Positions 17,932-27,293 of a DNA stretch of 45,677 bases are shown piece after piece. The position numbers and the translations under genes were made by a program. How positions within the stretch are numbered: position 1 is the first letter of the stretch; each line of letters opens with the position of its first letter. The notes below the pieces were generated by a model. That model made no database searches. It was not told the origin of the DNA and was given only the letters and a program-made list of their open reading frames with translations. The DNA comes from Candidatus Saccharimonadota bacterium (GTDB taxonomy: Bacteria > Patescibacteriota > Saccharimonadia > Saccharimonadales > Saccharimonadaceae): positions 1-45,677 of the forward strand of contig JAUMXO010000004.1 of assembly GCA_030529135.1 (NCBI GenBank). Direction: 5' to 3'.

Positions 17932-18972
17932 GTGGAGGATAAAAAGACAATAATTGTAACTGGTGGGGCGGGGTTTATTGGCTCTAACTTTGTGTATTAC
18001 ATGCTCAAAAAATATCCGTTTTATCGGATTGTATGTCTGGATGCTTTGACTTATGCTGGGAATTTGTCAACTCTTAAAAAAGCAATAAAAGACCATCCAG
18101 ATAATTTTCGTTTTGTGAAGGGGGATATTCGGGATGCAGAGCTAGTAGAGAGTTTATTCGTGGAAGAAAAACCAGATATTGTAGTGAACTTTGCTGCTGA
18201 AAGTCATGTAGACAGATCAATTTTGGACCCACAAGCATTTCTTCAGACGAATATTATGGGACCACAAGTTTTGATGGATGCTTGCAAGAAGCATAATGTG
18301 GAACGTTATCATCAGGTATCTACTGATGAGGTATATGGTGATTTGCCGCTTGATAGACCAGATTTATTCTTTACCGAAAATACTAATCTTCATGCGTCTT
18401 CGCCGTATTCAGCTTCTAAAGCTTCAGCGGATCTTGTAGTAATGGCATACCATAGAACTTATGGACTGCCGGTTTCTATTTCGAGATGTTCAAATAACTA
18501 TGGACCGTATCATTTCCCGGAAAAATTAATACCACTTATGATTATTAATGCACTTAATGATAAGCCTTTGCCAGTATATGGTGATGGGCTGAATGTACGT
18601 GATTGGCTTTATGTAGAAGACCATTGTAAAGCAATTGATATGATTATTCATGGTGATTGCAATGGGGAAGTGTTCAATGTGGGTGGTCATAACGAAATGG
18701 CAAATATTGATATCGTGAAACTGATTTTGAAAGAGCTTGGTAAACCAGAAAGTTTAATTACTTTTGTAGAAGATAGAAAAGGTCATGATAGAAGATATGC
18801 GATTGATCCGTCTAAAATTAAAAGAGAACTTGGTTGGGAACCAGAAACGAAATTTGAAAACGGAATCGTAAAAACTATTCAGTGGTATCTTGATCATAAA
18901 GATTGGTGGGAAGAGATTATTTCTGGTGAATATAAAAATTATTATGACAAGATGTATGGAGAAAAGAAATGA
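17932..18972 (+). CDS. rmlB: dTDP-glucose 4,6-dehydratase RmlB
   Basis: A 346-aa extended SDR enzyme, second step of dTDP-L-rhamnose synthesis. TGGAGFIGSN binds NAD, STDEVYGD carries the Thr-Asp-Glu catalytic trio, YSASKASAD holds the Tyr-x3-Lys, and NNYGPYHFPEKLIP is diagnostic. Start GTG 17932 is chosen because AAGGAGA lies just upstream and GTGGAG begins the conserved N-terminus. It overlaps rmlD by 4 nt. Confidence 0.96.
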   Translation: MEDKKTIIVTGGAGFIGSNFVYYMLKKYPFYRIVCLDALTYAGNLSTLKKAIKDHPDNFRFVKGDIRDAELVESLFVEEKPDIVVNFAAESHVDRSILDPQAFLQTNIMGPQVLMDACKKHNVERYHQVSTDEVYGDLPLDRPDLFFTENTNLHASSPYSASKASADLVVMAYHRTYGLPVSISRCSNNYGPYHFPEKLIPLMIINALNDKPLPVYGDGLNVRDWLYVEDHCKAIDMIIHGDCNGEVFNVGGHNEMANIDIVKLILKELGKPESLITFVEDRKGHDRRYAIDPSKIKRELGWEPETKFENGIVKTIQWYLDHKDWWEEIISGEYKNYYDKMYGEKK

Positions 18973-19865
18973 AAGTATTAGTAACAGGGACTTCAGGACA
19001 ACTAGGCTTCGATGTAATGATGGAACTTAAAAAGCGTGGACATGTGGGCATTGGTGCTGACAGATCTGAGTCGGACGCGGATTTTGAACACGTAGTTTTA
19101 GATATTACAGATGCTAAGAAGGTATCTGAAGTGGTTTCCGAAATTAAACCAGATGCAATTGTGCACTGTGCTGCATGGACGAATGTGGACGGAGCGGAAG
19201 ACTCTAACAACCGCGACACAGTAATGGCGGTAAATGTTGAAGGGACTAAGAATTTGGTTGAAGTAGCCAAAAAAGTGAGGGCTAAATTCATGTATATTTC
19301 TACGGATTATGTGTTCAATGGGCAGGGTGAGAGACCATGGGAGCCGGATGATAAAGATTATGCACCTCTTAATGTTTATGGAGAATCTAAACTAAATGGG
19401 GAACTAGAAGTTTCGAAAAATTTAGAGAAGTACTTTATCGTAAGGATTGCATGGGTGTTTGGAAAAAATGGGAAAAATTTCATTAAGACGATGATAAAAG
19501 TGGGTGAAACTCATTCAAAAGTAGAAGTAGTGGACGATCAGATTGGCACGCCGACTTATACATATGATCTTGCTAGACTCCTTGTTGATATGATCGAGAC
19601 AGATAAATATGGCTATTATCATGCGACTAATGAAGGTGGCTATATTTCTTGGGCAGACTTTGCAAAAGAGATCTATAAGCAAGCTGGTATGGATGTAAAA
19701 GTTGAACCAGTGACGACTGAAGAATATGAGATGAAGGCTGGCAAGACTGTAGCGAAAAGACCGTTTAACTCTAGACTTAATAAGACTAAGCTAAAAGAAG
19801 CTGATTTTGAGCCTTTACCAGATTGGAAAGATGCGGTGAAAAGATATATTGAGGAGATGGATTAA
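18969..19865 (+). CDS. rmlD: dTDP-4-dehydrorhamnose reductase RmlD
   Basis: A 298-aa SDR, final step giving dTDP-L-rhamnose. TGTSGQLGFDV is the cofactor motif, AAWTNVDGAE, STDYVFNG and YGESKLNGE (catalytic Tyr and Lys) follow, and DDQIGTPTYTYDLA is typical of RmlD. It is coupled to rmlB by ATGA and to the following membrane-protein gene by a 1-nt TAATG overlap. Together with rmlA, C and B the pathway is complete within 3.4 kb. Confidence 0.95.
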   Translation: MKVLVTGTSGQLGFDVMMELKKRGHVGIGADRSESDADFEHVVLDITDAKKVSEVVSEIKPDAIVHCAAWTNVDGAEDSNNRDTVMAVNVEGTKNLVEVAKKVRAKFMYISTDYVFNGQGERPWEPDDKDYAPLNVYGESKLNGELEVSKNLEKYFIVRIAWVFGKNGKNFIKTMIKVGETHSKVEVVDDQIGTPTYTYDLARLLVDMIETDKYGYYHATNEGGYISWADFAKEIYKQAGMDVKVEPVTTEEYEMKAGKTVAKRPFNSRLNKTKLKEADFEPLPDWKDAVKRYIEEMD

Positions 19866-21652
19866 TGTCTAAACTAGATTTTGCATATACAAAAATGCAA
19901 GAATTTGGTAAAAAGACTTTTTCATTTTTAGATCGACACAAGAAAGTATTTTTGACGATATTCATTGGATTAGTGTTGATTCGGCTATGGCTGTTTCTTA
20001 CAATGAACTGGTACGTGAATGCAGATACATATTACGATAGTAGATTAGAATTAAACTCAGCTATTTCAATGAGTTCATTTAAGTGGGCTGGAGCATATAG
20101 TAAGGTAACGCTTTGCAAAGGGTTGGCATTCCCGATTTTTCTGGCAACGCTCTTTCTAATGAGAATCCCTTATCCTGTGGGACTCTTTATATTAGTTTTG
20201 ATTGCGGCATTTTTGTTTGCACGAAGTTTGAAACCGGTGATAAAGAATGATTGGACAAGAAAGGTAATCTTTCTATTTATTCTGTATAGTCCTGTGGGGT
20301 TGGGTGGGGAAATGACATATCCGTATAGGAATGCATTACTTCCATGGGCAGTCTTGATTGTTATATCGGTTATAGTGGCAATATATCTTAGGCGAAATGC
20401 AAAAATCAAGAAGTTGTTACCTTGGGGTTTGATAGGATTAGTGTTCTCAGGATTCTTCTGGAATTTAAGAGAGGATAGTATATGGTTTTTGCCATTTATA
20501 TTAGGCGGTGCCATGGTTGCAATTTTGCATTTTTGGCTGGAGCGAAGAAAGCAAAAAAAGGTGGGATTAAAAAGATACCTTGCATTTATTGTAGTAACGT
20601 TGTTGCCGTTAGCAGGTATTTTGATTTGGAATATGGGAATTTCTATAGTTAACAGCAATGTTTATGGAGTGTATACTACTGAAGATAGGACAAAAACTTA
20701 TTCTGCAAAAACGCTCGGAGCTTTAATCAGAATAGACGATGGAGCGGACATGGAAAGTGATTATTGGGTGTCTTCTGAGGCACTGGAACTGGCTAAAAAA
20801 GCTAGCCCAACTTTTGCCTCTCTTAATATTCAAGCTTTTGACAATTGGTCTAAAATTGGAGATTTTTCAATTTGGGCTTTGAGGGATAGTGTGGCGGACA
20901 GTGGATATTATAAAGACGCAAAAGAAACTAACGATTTATATAAAAAGATTTATGAGGAACTTGAGGAAGGCTTTAAAAATGGGACTTTGAAGCGTAAAAA
21001 TGGAATACAGCTTTCGGATACGTCGGGACTTTATTCAATGAATGAAATGTTTAGGCCGATAGGGACTACATTTAAGAGTTTTGTGAACCATGCTTTTTAT
21101 GATGAATATGAAGCTAAATTGGAAGAATTAGTGAATGTTAAAGTTGATGGGGATATTGAGCTTTACGAAAATGAATTAGGAATAACGTTACTTAGGAGTG
21201 AAGAGGAGCTTGATGCGATTTCGGCAGACTCGAATACTAGGAAAAATAACGATAATTTGAGACGGTTGCTTAGAGTAAATAAAAAAGCTTCTAATATTAT
21301 TATTAAAATTTATAATGTAATTAGTCCGGTGCTTTTAACTTTAGCTATTGTTGGTGTTTTGCTAAAAGTGGTATTGATGATTAAAAATAAAAATTGTAGA
21401 AACTATAGTTTGGAGATAATTATAATGTTACTAGGCTTGGTACTTTTAGTGTTGTTCTATTCTTACATGGTGGGACTATGGGGATTAGGATATGATTTGA
21501 CAGCAGATTCATCTTTGTTTAAGTCTTACACTACGCCACAAACTATAATAGTGAGTTTAGTCGAAATGCTTGGTGTATTTTGTCTTATTACTAGCGTGAA
21601 AGAAATCTTTAGCAATAGGCTTAACACTAAAAAAACACGGAGGAAAAAATGA
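19865..21652 (+). CDS. Polytopic membrane protein, possible GT-C transferase
   Basis: A 595-aa protein of no family I can name. About nine to eleven hydrophobic helices are visible: one at about 28-45, then a cluster from 85 to 265, and two at the C-terminus (about 475-500 and 520-575). A large soluble stretch (about 270-465) lies between. The loop after the first helix, NADTYYDSRLEL, has the acidic character of a GT-C active-site loop. It is coupled to rmlD and to the following GT2 by overlaps, so it belongs to the rhamnose-glycan operon. Rhamnosyl or other lipid-linked sugar transfer is inferred; a flippase/polymerase role is an alternative. Confidence 0.7.
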   Translation: MSKLDFAYTKMQEFGKKTFSFLDRHKKVFLTIFIGLVLIRLWLFLTMNWYVNADTYYDSRLELNSAISMSSFKWAGAYSKVTLCKGLAFPIFLATLFLMRIPYPVGLFILVLIAAFLFARSLKPVIKNDWTRKVIFLFILYSPVGLGGEMTYPYRNALLPWAVLIVISVIVAIYLRRNAKIKKLLPWGLIGLVFSGFFWNLREDSIWFLPFILGGAMVAILHFWLERRKQKKVGLKRYLAFIVVTLLPLAGILIWNMGISIVNSNVYGVYTTEDRTKTYSAKTLGALIRIDDGADMESDYWVSSEALELAKKASPTFASLNIQAFDNWSKIGDFSIWALRDSVADSGYYKDAKETNDLYKKIYEELEEGFKNGTLKRKNGIQLSDTSGLYSMNEMFRPIGTTFKSFVNHAFYDEYEAKLEELVNVKVDGDIELYENELGITLLRSEEELDAISADSNTRKNNDNLRRLLRVNKKASNIIIKIYNVISPVLLTLAIVGVLLKVVLMIKNKNCRNYSLEIIIMLLGLVLLVLFYSYMVGLWGLGYDLTADSSLFKSYTTPQTIIVSLVEMLGVFCLITSVKEIFSNRLNTKKTRRKK

Positions 21653-22578
21653 AAAAGAAGATTGCGGTTTTGATCCCTTGTTATAATGAAAGTAAAACTA
21701 TTGGTAAAGTGGTAGAAGATTATAGTAAGGCACTCCCAGACGCAGAGATTTATGTGTATGATAATAATTCTTCCGATAATACAGCGGATATTGCTAAAAA
21801 AGCTGGAGCAACTGTAAAGTATGAACATAGACAGGGTAAAGGTAATGTAGTAAGGACTATGTTTAGGGATATTGAAGCAGATTGTTATTTGATGGTGGAT
21901 GGTGATGGGACTTATCCGGCGAGCTCAGCAAAAGAAATGTGTGGGGCGGTTTTGAATGATGGGATAGATATGGTGATAGGAGATCGATTGTCTTCTACTT
22001 ATTTCAAGGAAAATAAGCGTAGATTCCATGGTTTTGGAAATAGATTAGTTAGGTTTCTTATCAATTTGATTTTTAGAAGTCATGTTAGAGATATAATGAC
22101 TGGTTATCGAGCAATGTCTAGAGATTTTGTAAAAACTTGTCCTGTACTTTCAAAAGGTTTTGAGATTGAAACGGAGATGACAATTTTTGCTTTAGATAAG
22201 AACTTTTGTATAAAAGAAATTCCAGTGGATTATAGAGACCGTGAAGAAGGCAGCGAGTCAAAACTAAACACGATAAGTGACGGAATAAAAGTAGTGATGA
22301 TGATTGCGAGGTTGTTTGAAGAGTGTAAACCAATGTTGTTTTTTGGAATTGTAAGTTTAGTGTTATTTGTAATAGCGGTAGCTATGGTGATTCCGGTTTT
22401 GGGAGAATATTTTGAGACTGGGTTAGTGCTTAGATTTCCAACATTAATTGTTGCTGGGTTTCTAGCTATTGTGGCAATTTTGATGTTGATATGTGGGATT
22501 ATTCTTCAGGTGGTAGTGAGAAAACAAAAAGAAACTTTTGAGATAATGCTAACTCAGAGTAGAAATAGCAAAATCTAA
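21649..22578 (+). CDS. GT2 polyprenyl-phosphate-type glycosyltransferase with two C-terminal helices
   Basis: A 309-aa protein. The GT-A domain (1-220) starts IAVLIPCYNE, has DNNSSDNT, HRQGKGNVV and the Asp motif MVDGDGTYP, then DIMTGYRAMSRDF. This set matches dolichyl-phosphate mannose synthase-like and polyprenyl-phosphate glucose transferases. Two membrane helices follow (about 225-250 and 260-290). It would charge a polyprenyl phosphate with a sugar that GT-C enzymes then use outside, which fits its coupling to the GT-C-like gene upstream. Its 3' end overlaps the convergent ABC-transporter ATPase by 4 nt. Confidence 0.86.
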   Translation: MKKKIAVLIPCYNESKTIGKVVEDYSKALPDAEIYVYDNNSSDNTADIAKKAGATVKYEHRQGKGNVVRTMFRDIEADCYLMVDGDGTYPASSAKEMCGAVLNDGIDMVIGDRLSSTYFKENKRRFHGFGNRLVRFLINLIFRSHVRDIMTGYRAMSRDFVKTCPVLSKGFEIETEMTIFALDKNFCIKEIPVDYRDREEGSESKLNTISDGIKVVMMIARLFEECKPMLFFGIVSLVLFVIAVAMVIPVLGEYFETGLVLRFPTLIVAGFLAIVAILMLICGIILQVVVRKQKETFEIMLTQSRNSKI

Positions 22579-23321
22579 CTCCAGAGTTTTTCGTACGCAT
22601 CAGCAACTTTGTCTGGGGTGGAGTCTAGCTTGACTTTACCATCGTCAATCAAAATGGCGCGACTGCAGTATTTTCGTACGTTGCCCATGTCATGAGTGAC
22701 GAGGATGACGGTTTGTTTTCCTTTGATAGCTTCGAAGTATTCATTGCATTTTCTTTGAAATTCGGCATCGCCTACGGCAAGGACTTCATCTAGAAGTAGA
22801 ATATCACCCTTGGCGCGGATAGCAATGGAGAAAGCAAGACGGACTTGCATACCGGAGGAGAAGTTTTTGAGTTTTTGGTCCATGAATGGACGAAGCTCGG
22901 CAAAATCGACGATTTCATCGTACATAGTATCCATCTCTTTGTTTGAAAAGCCCAGAAGAGCACCATTTAGATAGACGTTTTCACGACCGGTAAGGTCCAT
23001 ATTAAAACCGACGCCGAGTTCGATGAAAGGAATAAGCGTGCCATTAATTTCTACTGCGCCTTTTTCGGGAAAGTAAATTTTGGCAAGAGTTTTTAAAAGT
23101 GTAGATTTGCCGGAGCCGTTACGACCGACAATACCGACAAATTCGTTTTTTCTAATATCAAAATTAATACCATTTAGGACTTTTTGGGTTTTGTATCCTT
23201 TGATACCTTTAAGGCGATTAAAGATAGCATTCTTAAGACCGCCAGCGCGTTCGGTAGGAAGTTTGAAACTTTTATGAAGATTTTTAACTGAAATGGCAAT
23301 AGGCATTTTTTCTGTACTCAT
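22575..23321 (-). CDS. Polysaccharide ABC exporter ATPase (Wzt/TagH/RgpD type)
   Basis: A 248-aa nucleotide-binding protein. Walker A is GRNGSGKST (about 65-73), the signature is NFSSGMQVRLAFS, Walker B is ILLLDEVLAVGD, followed by the switch His in LVTHDMG. The N-terminal VKNLHKSFKLP and the interval GTLIPFIELGVGFN are typical of O-antigen/teichoic acid exporters. It ends right after the ATPase core, so it lacks the C-terminal carbohydrate-binding domain of long Wzt proteins. Length therefore points to the shorter exporter type that does not read a capped chain end. It is adjacent to and overlapping its permease at 23321. Confidence 0.92.
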   Translation of the reverse strand: MSTEKMPIAISVKNLHKSFKLPTERAGGLKNAIFNRLKGIKGYKTQKVLNGINFDIRKNEFVGIVGRNGSGKSTLLKTLAKIYFPEKGAVEINGTLIPFIELGVGFNMDLTGRENVYLNGALLGFSNKEMDTMYDEIVDFAELRPFMDQKLKNFSSGMQVRLAFSIAIRAKGDILLLDEVLAVGDAEFQRKCNEYFEAIKGKQTVILVTHDMGNVRKYCSRAILIDDGKVKLDSTPDKVADAYEKLWS

Positions 23322-24139
23322 TAGATTTCCTCCGCGAATTTTTTGGATTTCTTACGGAAATACCAAGATCCCCATATGAGAATAACGATGACAATGATAA
23401 TAGGAATAAGTTTCCAGAAAAAATGTTCTTCGCCGACGTAATTCCAAGTAGTGATGGTTTGGTCGGTAATGAGGCAGTAGCGAATATCTTGAATAATTTG
23501 AGAAATTGGATTAATCAAGATAACCTTAGCGGCGACTTGACTGGTTTCTGCTACCATTGTGATTGGGTAAATAATAGGTACGGCATAGAATAGAGCTTGA
23601 GTAAGTACATCCCAAATTGAAGTAATGTCACGATATTTGACATTAATAGCGCCAAGTAAGAAAGAAATACCGAGTGCTAACATATATAATTCCAGAACTA
23701 GAATTGGGACGACCAACCAAGTCCATGACGGTATAACCCCATTAATAAGAGCGAAAATTATAACAACTCCAAGATTAATAAGGAGGTTAATAACGGCGGT
23801 TAGAGTAGCGGATACCACTACGATATATTTAGGAAAACAGAGCTTACGAATAAGATCGCCTCGAACGACGATAGCCTGAATACCCTGGTTGGTGCATTCC
23901 GTGAAAAAGCTCCATAAAGTAGTGCCAGCAAGGAGATAAACTGGATAATGTGGAATGTCACTGCCAAATCTGAGTAGTTTGGCAAAAACTACATATAAAA
24001 TAGCAAACATCATAAGCGGGCGAAGAAGCGCCCAGAGATATCCTAAAACAGAACCTTGGTATCGGAGCTTAAAATCAGTCTTAGTAAGTTCTTTTAATAG
24101 AACACGATTGTTTTTGTATAGAAAATTCGGGATTGCCAT
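23321..24139 (-). CDS. Polysaccharide ABC exporter permease (Wzm/TagG/RgpC type)
   Basis: A 272-aa ABC-2 membrane protein with about six helices. The N-terminal KELTKTDFKLRYQGSVLGYLWALLRPL is the cytosolic coupling segment typical of the family, and the C-terminal ends KKSKKFAEEI. With the ATPase at 22575 it would carry a lipid-linked polysaccharide across the membrane. Start ATG 24139 sits 9 nt from a TGATATAAT on the minus strand located just after galE, so the transporter can be transcribed independently. Confidence 0.92.
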   Translation of the reverse strand: MAIPNFLYKNNRVLLKELTKTDFKLRYQGSVLGYLWALLRPLMMFAILYVVFAKLLRFGSDIPHYPVYLLAGTTLWSFFTECTNQGIQAIVVRGDLIRKLCFPKYIVVVSATLTAVINLLINLGVVIIFALINGVIPSWTWLVVPILVLELYMLALGISFLLGAINVKYRDITSIWDVLTQALFYAVPIIYPITMVAETSQVAAKVILINPISQIIQDIRYCLITDQTITTWNYVGEEHFFWKLIPIIIVIVILIWGSWYFRKKSKKFAEEI

Positions 24140-24157
24140 ACCTATATAATTATATCA
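24140..24157 (-). promoter_or_regulatory. ABC exporter promoter, palindromic -10
   Basis: TGATATAAT (complement of 24149-24157) lies in the 20-nt gap after galE, inside the palindrome ATATAATTATAT, and ends 9 nt before ATG 24139. No Shine-Dalgarno sequence stands out, so a near-leaderless transcript is likely. Confidence 0.55.
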
Positions 24158-24159
24158 TA

Positions 24160-25161
24160 TCACTGATGGTTTTCTAAAAACGTAAGAGTGTCTTTTAAAG
24201 CATCTTCAATAGTGAGTTTAGTCTTCCAATTTAATTCTTTTTTGGCTTTTGAAGGATTGGCCCAAATTTCAGCAAGATCACCAGGACGACGAGCGACGAA
24301 TTTGTAGGGGAGGGATTTGCCGCTGATTTTTTCAAAAGCAGTAACTATTTCCAATACGGAAGTAGGGGTGCCAGTGCCTAGATTAAAGGCTTTGAAGCCA
24401 GGGGTCTCTAGGGCTTTAATGGCAGCAAGATGACCATTCGAAAGATCAGTCACATGGATAAAATCACGGCGACAGGTACCATCAGGTGTATTGTAGTCAT
24501 TGCCGTAGATACTAAGTTCCTTTAGTTCGCCGCTAGCGACTTTCATAACGTAGGGCATAAGATTATTAGGGATGCCATTTGGATCTTCGCCGATGAGCCC
24601 GGATGGGTGATTGCCAATGGGATTGAAATAACGAAGAGCAACAGTTGAAAAATTAGGGTCTGAAGCGCAAACGTCTTTTAAGATTTCCTCGATCATATAT
24701 TTAGTGCGGCCGTAAGGATTGGCGATATTTTGGCCCGTAGGCATAGTTTCTGTACGTTCTTTAGCCTCAGAATCACCATAAACGGTAGCAGAAGACGAAA
24801 AAATAATTTTTTCTACCTGAGAGTCTTGCATACATTTTAGCAAGTTAATGGTGCCAGTAATGTTTTCGTGATAGTAGAAAAGTGGTTTTTCGACAGACTC
24901 GGAAACGGATTTAAGTCCAGCAAAATGAATAACTAAATCAACCCCATGATTTTTAAAAATTTTTTGAATGGATTCATAATTAGTAAGGTCGTCTTGATAA
25001 AAGAGCGGAGTTTTGCCGGTAATTTTAGCAATTTTATTAATTGTAGAAGCTTTGCTGTTAATGAGGCTGTCTATTATAATTACCTCGTGCCCTTCATTTA
25101 GTAAGTCTACTGATACATGAGAGCCGATATAACCGGTGCCGCCAGTAACTAAAATTCTCAT
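24160..25161 (-). CDS. galE: UDP-glucose 4-epimerase GalE
   Basis: A 333-aa SDR enzyme interconverting UDP-glucose and UDP-galactose. It has TGGTGYIGSH at the N-terminus, SSSATVYGD, NPYGRTKYM with Tyr-x3-Lys, RYFNPIGNHPSG and RRDFIHVTDL, the standard GalE set at the usual length. It is coupled to the upstream gtrA-like gene by a 4-nt overlap (ATGA). It supplies galactose units to the glycan or lets the cell use galactose. Confidence 0.95.
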   Translation of the reverse strand: MRILVTGGTGYIGSHVSVDLLNEGHEVIIIDSLINSKASTINKIAKITGKTPLFYQDDLTNYESIQKIFKNHGVDLVIHFAGLKSVSESVEKPLFYYHENITGTINLLKCMQDSQVEKIIFSSSATVYGDSEAKERTETMPTGQNIANPYGRTKYMIEEILKDVCASDPNFSTVALRYFNPIGNHPSGLIGEDPNGIPNNLMPYVMKVASGELKELSIYGNDYNTPDGTCRRDFIHVTDLSNGHLAAIKALETPGFKAFNLGTGTPTSVLEIVTAFEKISGKSLPYKFVARRPGDLAEIWANPSKAKKELNWKTKLTIEDALKDTLTFLENHQ

Positions 25162-25688
25162 GCTTTTTCTTCCTTTTTTTCTGTTTTTTCCGTGGGTGAT
25201 TTTTTGCCAAAAACGAATTTATCGTAAAGAAGAAAGTTCATAATCATGGTGACAGCCGTGGTAAAAACAAAGGCGCCAGTGGATTGGATAAACTCGTAAG
25301 TAAAGTTAAAGTGGAGGCTTTGGCATACATCATAAACGAAACTATATAACGGAGTGAAAAGACTAAAAAATTGGGTAAGCCCCGGACCAATAGGAAAAGT
25401 AAGCAGTCCATTCCAGATAAAAAATTTGACGATGGCAATTTTTGATACGTTGCGTTCTTTCCAGGTAATTTTGGAATGAAGAATGTAAGCGAGGATGGTA
25501 GTGATTGCGGTGGCGATGAAGGTGGCTAACCAGAGCAGTTCCGAATTATTAAAGATAAAGTTAGAAAGAATACTGTATAAACCATAGTTAAAGACAGTTA
25601 AAATAATTCCTACTACTACATAACGTTTGGCATGCTGGGAAGTTTTAGGAACAGTCTTTGTCTTGTCTTCGTTCGTTTTGGGTTCCAT
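25158..25688 (-). CDS. GtrA family membrane protein (putative lipid-linked sugar flippase)
   Basis: A 176-aa protein with four hydrophobic helices (about 24-45, 53-72, 90-112, 135-155) between a Lys/Thr-rich N-terminus and a Lys/Glu C-terminus. The RYVVVGIILTVFNYGLYSIL start and helix spacing match the GtrA family, which is thought to flip polyprenyl-phosphate-linked glucose. Start ATG 25688 is 8 nt from the leftward -10, so translation may be leaderless. It is divergent from the GtrII-like gene, with GtrB-like next to that, so the three together form a split glucosylation module. Confidence 0.8.
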   Translation of the reverse strand: MEPKTNEDKTKTVPKTSQHAKRYVVVGIILTVFNYGLYSILSNFIFNNSELLWLATFIATAITTILAYILHSKITWKERNVSKIAIVKFFIWNGLLTFPIGPGLTQFFSLFTPLYSFVYDVCQSLHFNFTYEFIQSTGAFVFTTAVTMIMNFLLYDKFVFGKKSPTEKTEKKEEKA

Positions 25689-25727
25689 TGTTATTCATTA
25701 TACCACATCAGTGGTATAATAAAAGGT
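25689..25727. promoter_or_regulatory. Perfectly symmetric divergent promoter
   Basis: ATTATACCAC (25697-25706) and GTGGTATAAT (25711-25720) form a perfect 10-bp inverted repeat around ATCA. Each arm is an extended -10 (TGGTATAAT) for its own strand. They lie 8 nt from ATG 25688 and 7 nt from ATG 25728. The two start sites are thus mirror images and both leaderless. Confidence 0.7.
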
Positions 25728-27293
25728 ATGAGAAAGAAACTGAAACCGCTTCTTAAACCAACTTTGATTTTGTCTTTGATTTACCTGGTGGGGATGTCGG
25801 CGATTTTGCTGGCGAATGTACATTATGCAGATGATGTAGCGAGGACGAATTATGGTTATGCAGGTTGGTCGGCATTTAGTAGATATTCTAGTACGGTTTT
25901 GTCGCATGGGATTCATGCGGATAATTATTTGACTAATGTTGCACCTTTACCACAAATACTGGCAGCGGGAATTTTAGCGATTTCCTCGATAATCTTAATC
26001 TCAATTGTGAGTGGAAGAAAGATTTTTGAAGAGCCTTGGACAAAGTGGATTCTAAAATTAGTGGCGGTGGTACCTTTGGCGCTTTGCCCATACATGTTAG
26101 AATGTTTATCTTACCAATATGATGCGGTTTATATGGCACTTTCAGTATTTTTTGCGGTGATGCCGTTTATATTTTATAGGCAGAAAAAATGGCAATTTAT
26201 ACTAGCTTCAATAATAGGAATCTTAGGAGTTTGTACTACTTATCAGGCATCGATTGGGATTTATCCAATGATAATGATCTTTATAGCGATGAGAGATTGG
26301 AATATGGGTGTTCAAAAAAATAAAGAGATTATAAAGAACGTTTTGATTGCAGCGGCGGTATTTTTAATTACTTTGATAGTGTTTCAAAAAGTTTTAATGA
26401 CAACTAGAGATGTGTATGTTTCTAATGAATTGCCAGAGATTAGTGAATTTTTCCCGTCGCTATTTTCACATCTAGGGCATTATTTTGAGCTGCTAATTAT
26501 TGATTTTAAAATGATGTGGCTAGTGCTAATCGTGATTGTAATAATTGGTTTTATAATATTATTTACAAAGAGAAGCAAAAGAAATAAATTTGCGGCTTGT
26601 GTTTTTGGGACTACTGGTGCGGGACTGATGCTTTTGATGTGCTATTTGTTTTATGCGGCACTTGATAAACCGCTCTATACTACAAGAGCGATGTATGCGA
26701 TAGGAGCATTTGTTGCGATAATTTGTATCTATGTAGTATCTGGTGAAAAATTTAGAAAGATACCAGAAGAATTGAAGAAAAAATTGAAAAATAAAAATTC
26801 GAAAGCCATCAAGTTTGCATCTTTGGATTCGGAAGAAACCGTGTTTACGATTGCGGTATTAATTCTTGCTTGGTGTTTCTTCTCGTTTGCATTTACTTAC
26901 GGGAATGCTTTAAAAGAGCAGGACACCTTTAGAAACATGCAAGTAGATATGGTCATTTCGGATTTAAATACTTTAACGAACGATGGAAAGATTAAAAAGA
27001 TCCAAACGACTGGGCAAATTGGATTTGCACCAGCAATCGAGCACATGCCAGAAAAAGATTACTTTATTTTGAGAAGACTTTTAAAATCTAGTTTTGGTGC
27101 AGATGTGCCTTGGATGGCATATCGTTTGACGGAGGCTTCGGGACTTTCGAACTTGGTCTACGATAAAGACTTAGATTTAACGAAAAAAGATTTACCTATT
27201 TTGAAAGATACTACACTATATACAATACATGGCGATGCAGAAGGTATTTTAGTAAAATTTAAAGGCAAGGAATTCAACATATGGGAAAATTAA
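25728..27293 (+). CDS. GtrII-like glucosyltransferase (polytopic, GT-C)
   Basis: A 521-aa membrane protein with about ten helices. The loop after the first helix contains YADDVARTNYGYAGWSAFSRY, the Asp-Asp-x2-Arg and Gly-Trp pattern of the glucosyl transferase GtrII family (PF14264). It would transfer glucose from the lipid carrier to the exported glycan. The ATG at 25728 is used because it follows the -10 by 7 nt; the 32 codons further upstream would cross the promoter and the divergent gene start. It overlaps the GtrB-like gene by 13 nt. Confidence 0.8.
   Translation: MRKKLKPLLKPTLILSLIYLVGMSAILLANVHYADDVARTNYGYAGWSAFSRYSSTVLSHGIHADNYLTNVAPLPQILAAGILAISSIILISIVSGRKIFEEPWTKWILKLVAVVPLALCPYMLECLSYQYDAVYMALSVFFAVMPFIFYRQKKWQFILASIIGILGVCTTYQASIGIYPMIMIFIAMRDWNMGVQKNKEIIKNVLIAAAVFLITLIVFQKVLMTTRDVYVSNELPEISEFFPSLFSHLGHYFELLIIDFKMMWLVLIVIVIIGFIILFTKRSKRNKFAACVFGTTGAGLMLLMCYLFYAALDKPLYTTRAMYAIGAFVAIICIYVVSGEKFRKIPEELKKKLKNKNSKAIKFASLDSEETVFTIAVLILAWCFFSFAFTYGNALKEQDTFRNMQVDMVISDLNTLTNDGKIKKIQTTGQIGFAPAIEHMPEKDYFILRRLLKSSFGADVPWMAYRLTEASGLSNLVYDKDLDLTKKDLPILKDTTLYTIHGDAEGILVKFKGKEFNIWEN

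Noticed and set aside
20170-20658. 162-codon open frame antisense to the polytopic membrane protein
   Set aside because: It mirrors hydrophobic codons on the opposite strand and has no family resemblance or start signals.
25632-25727. 32 extra N-terminal residues for the GtrII-like protein
   Set aside because: They cross the divergent promoter and the start of the GtrA-like gene.
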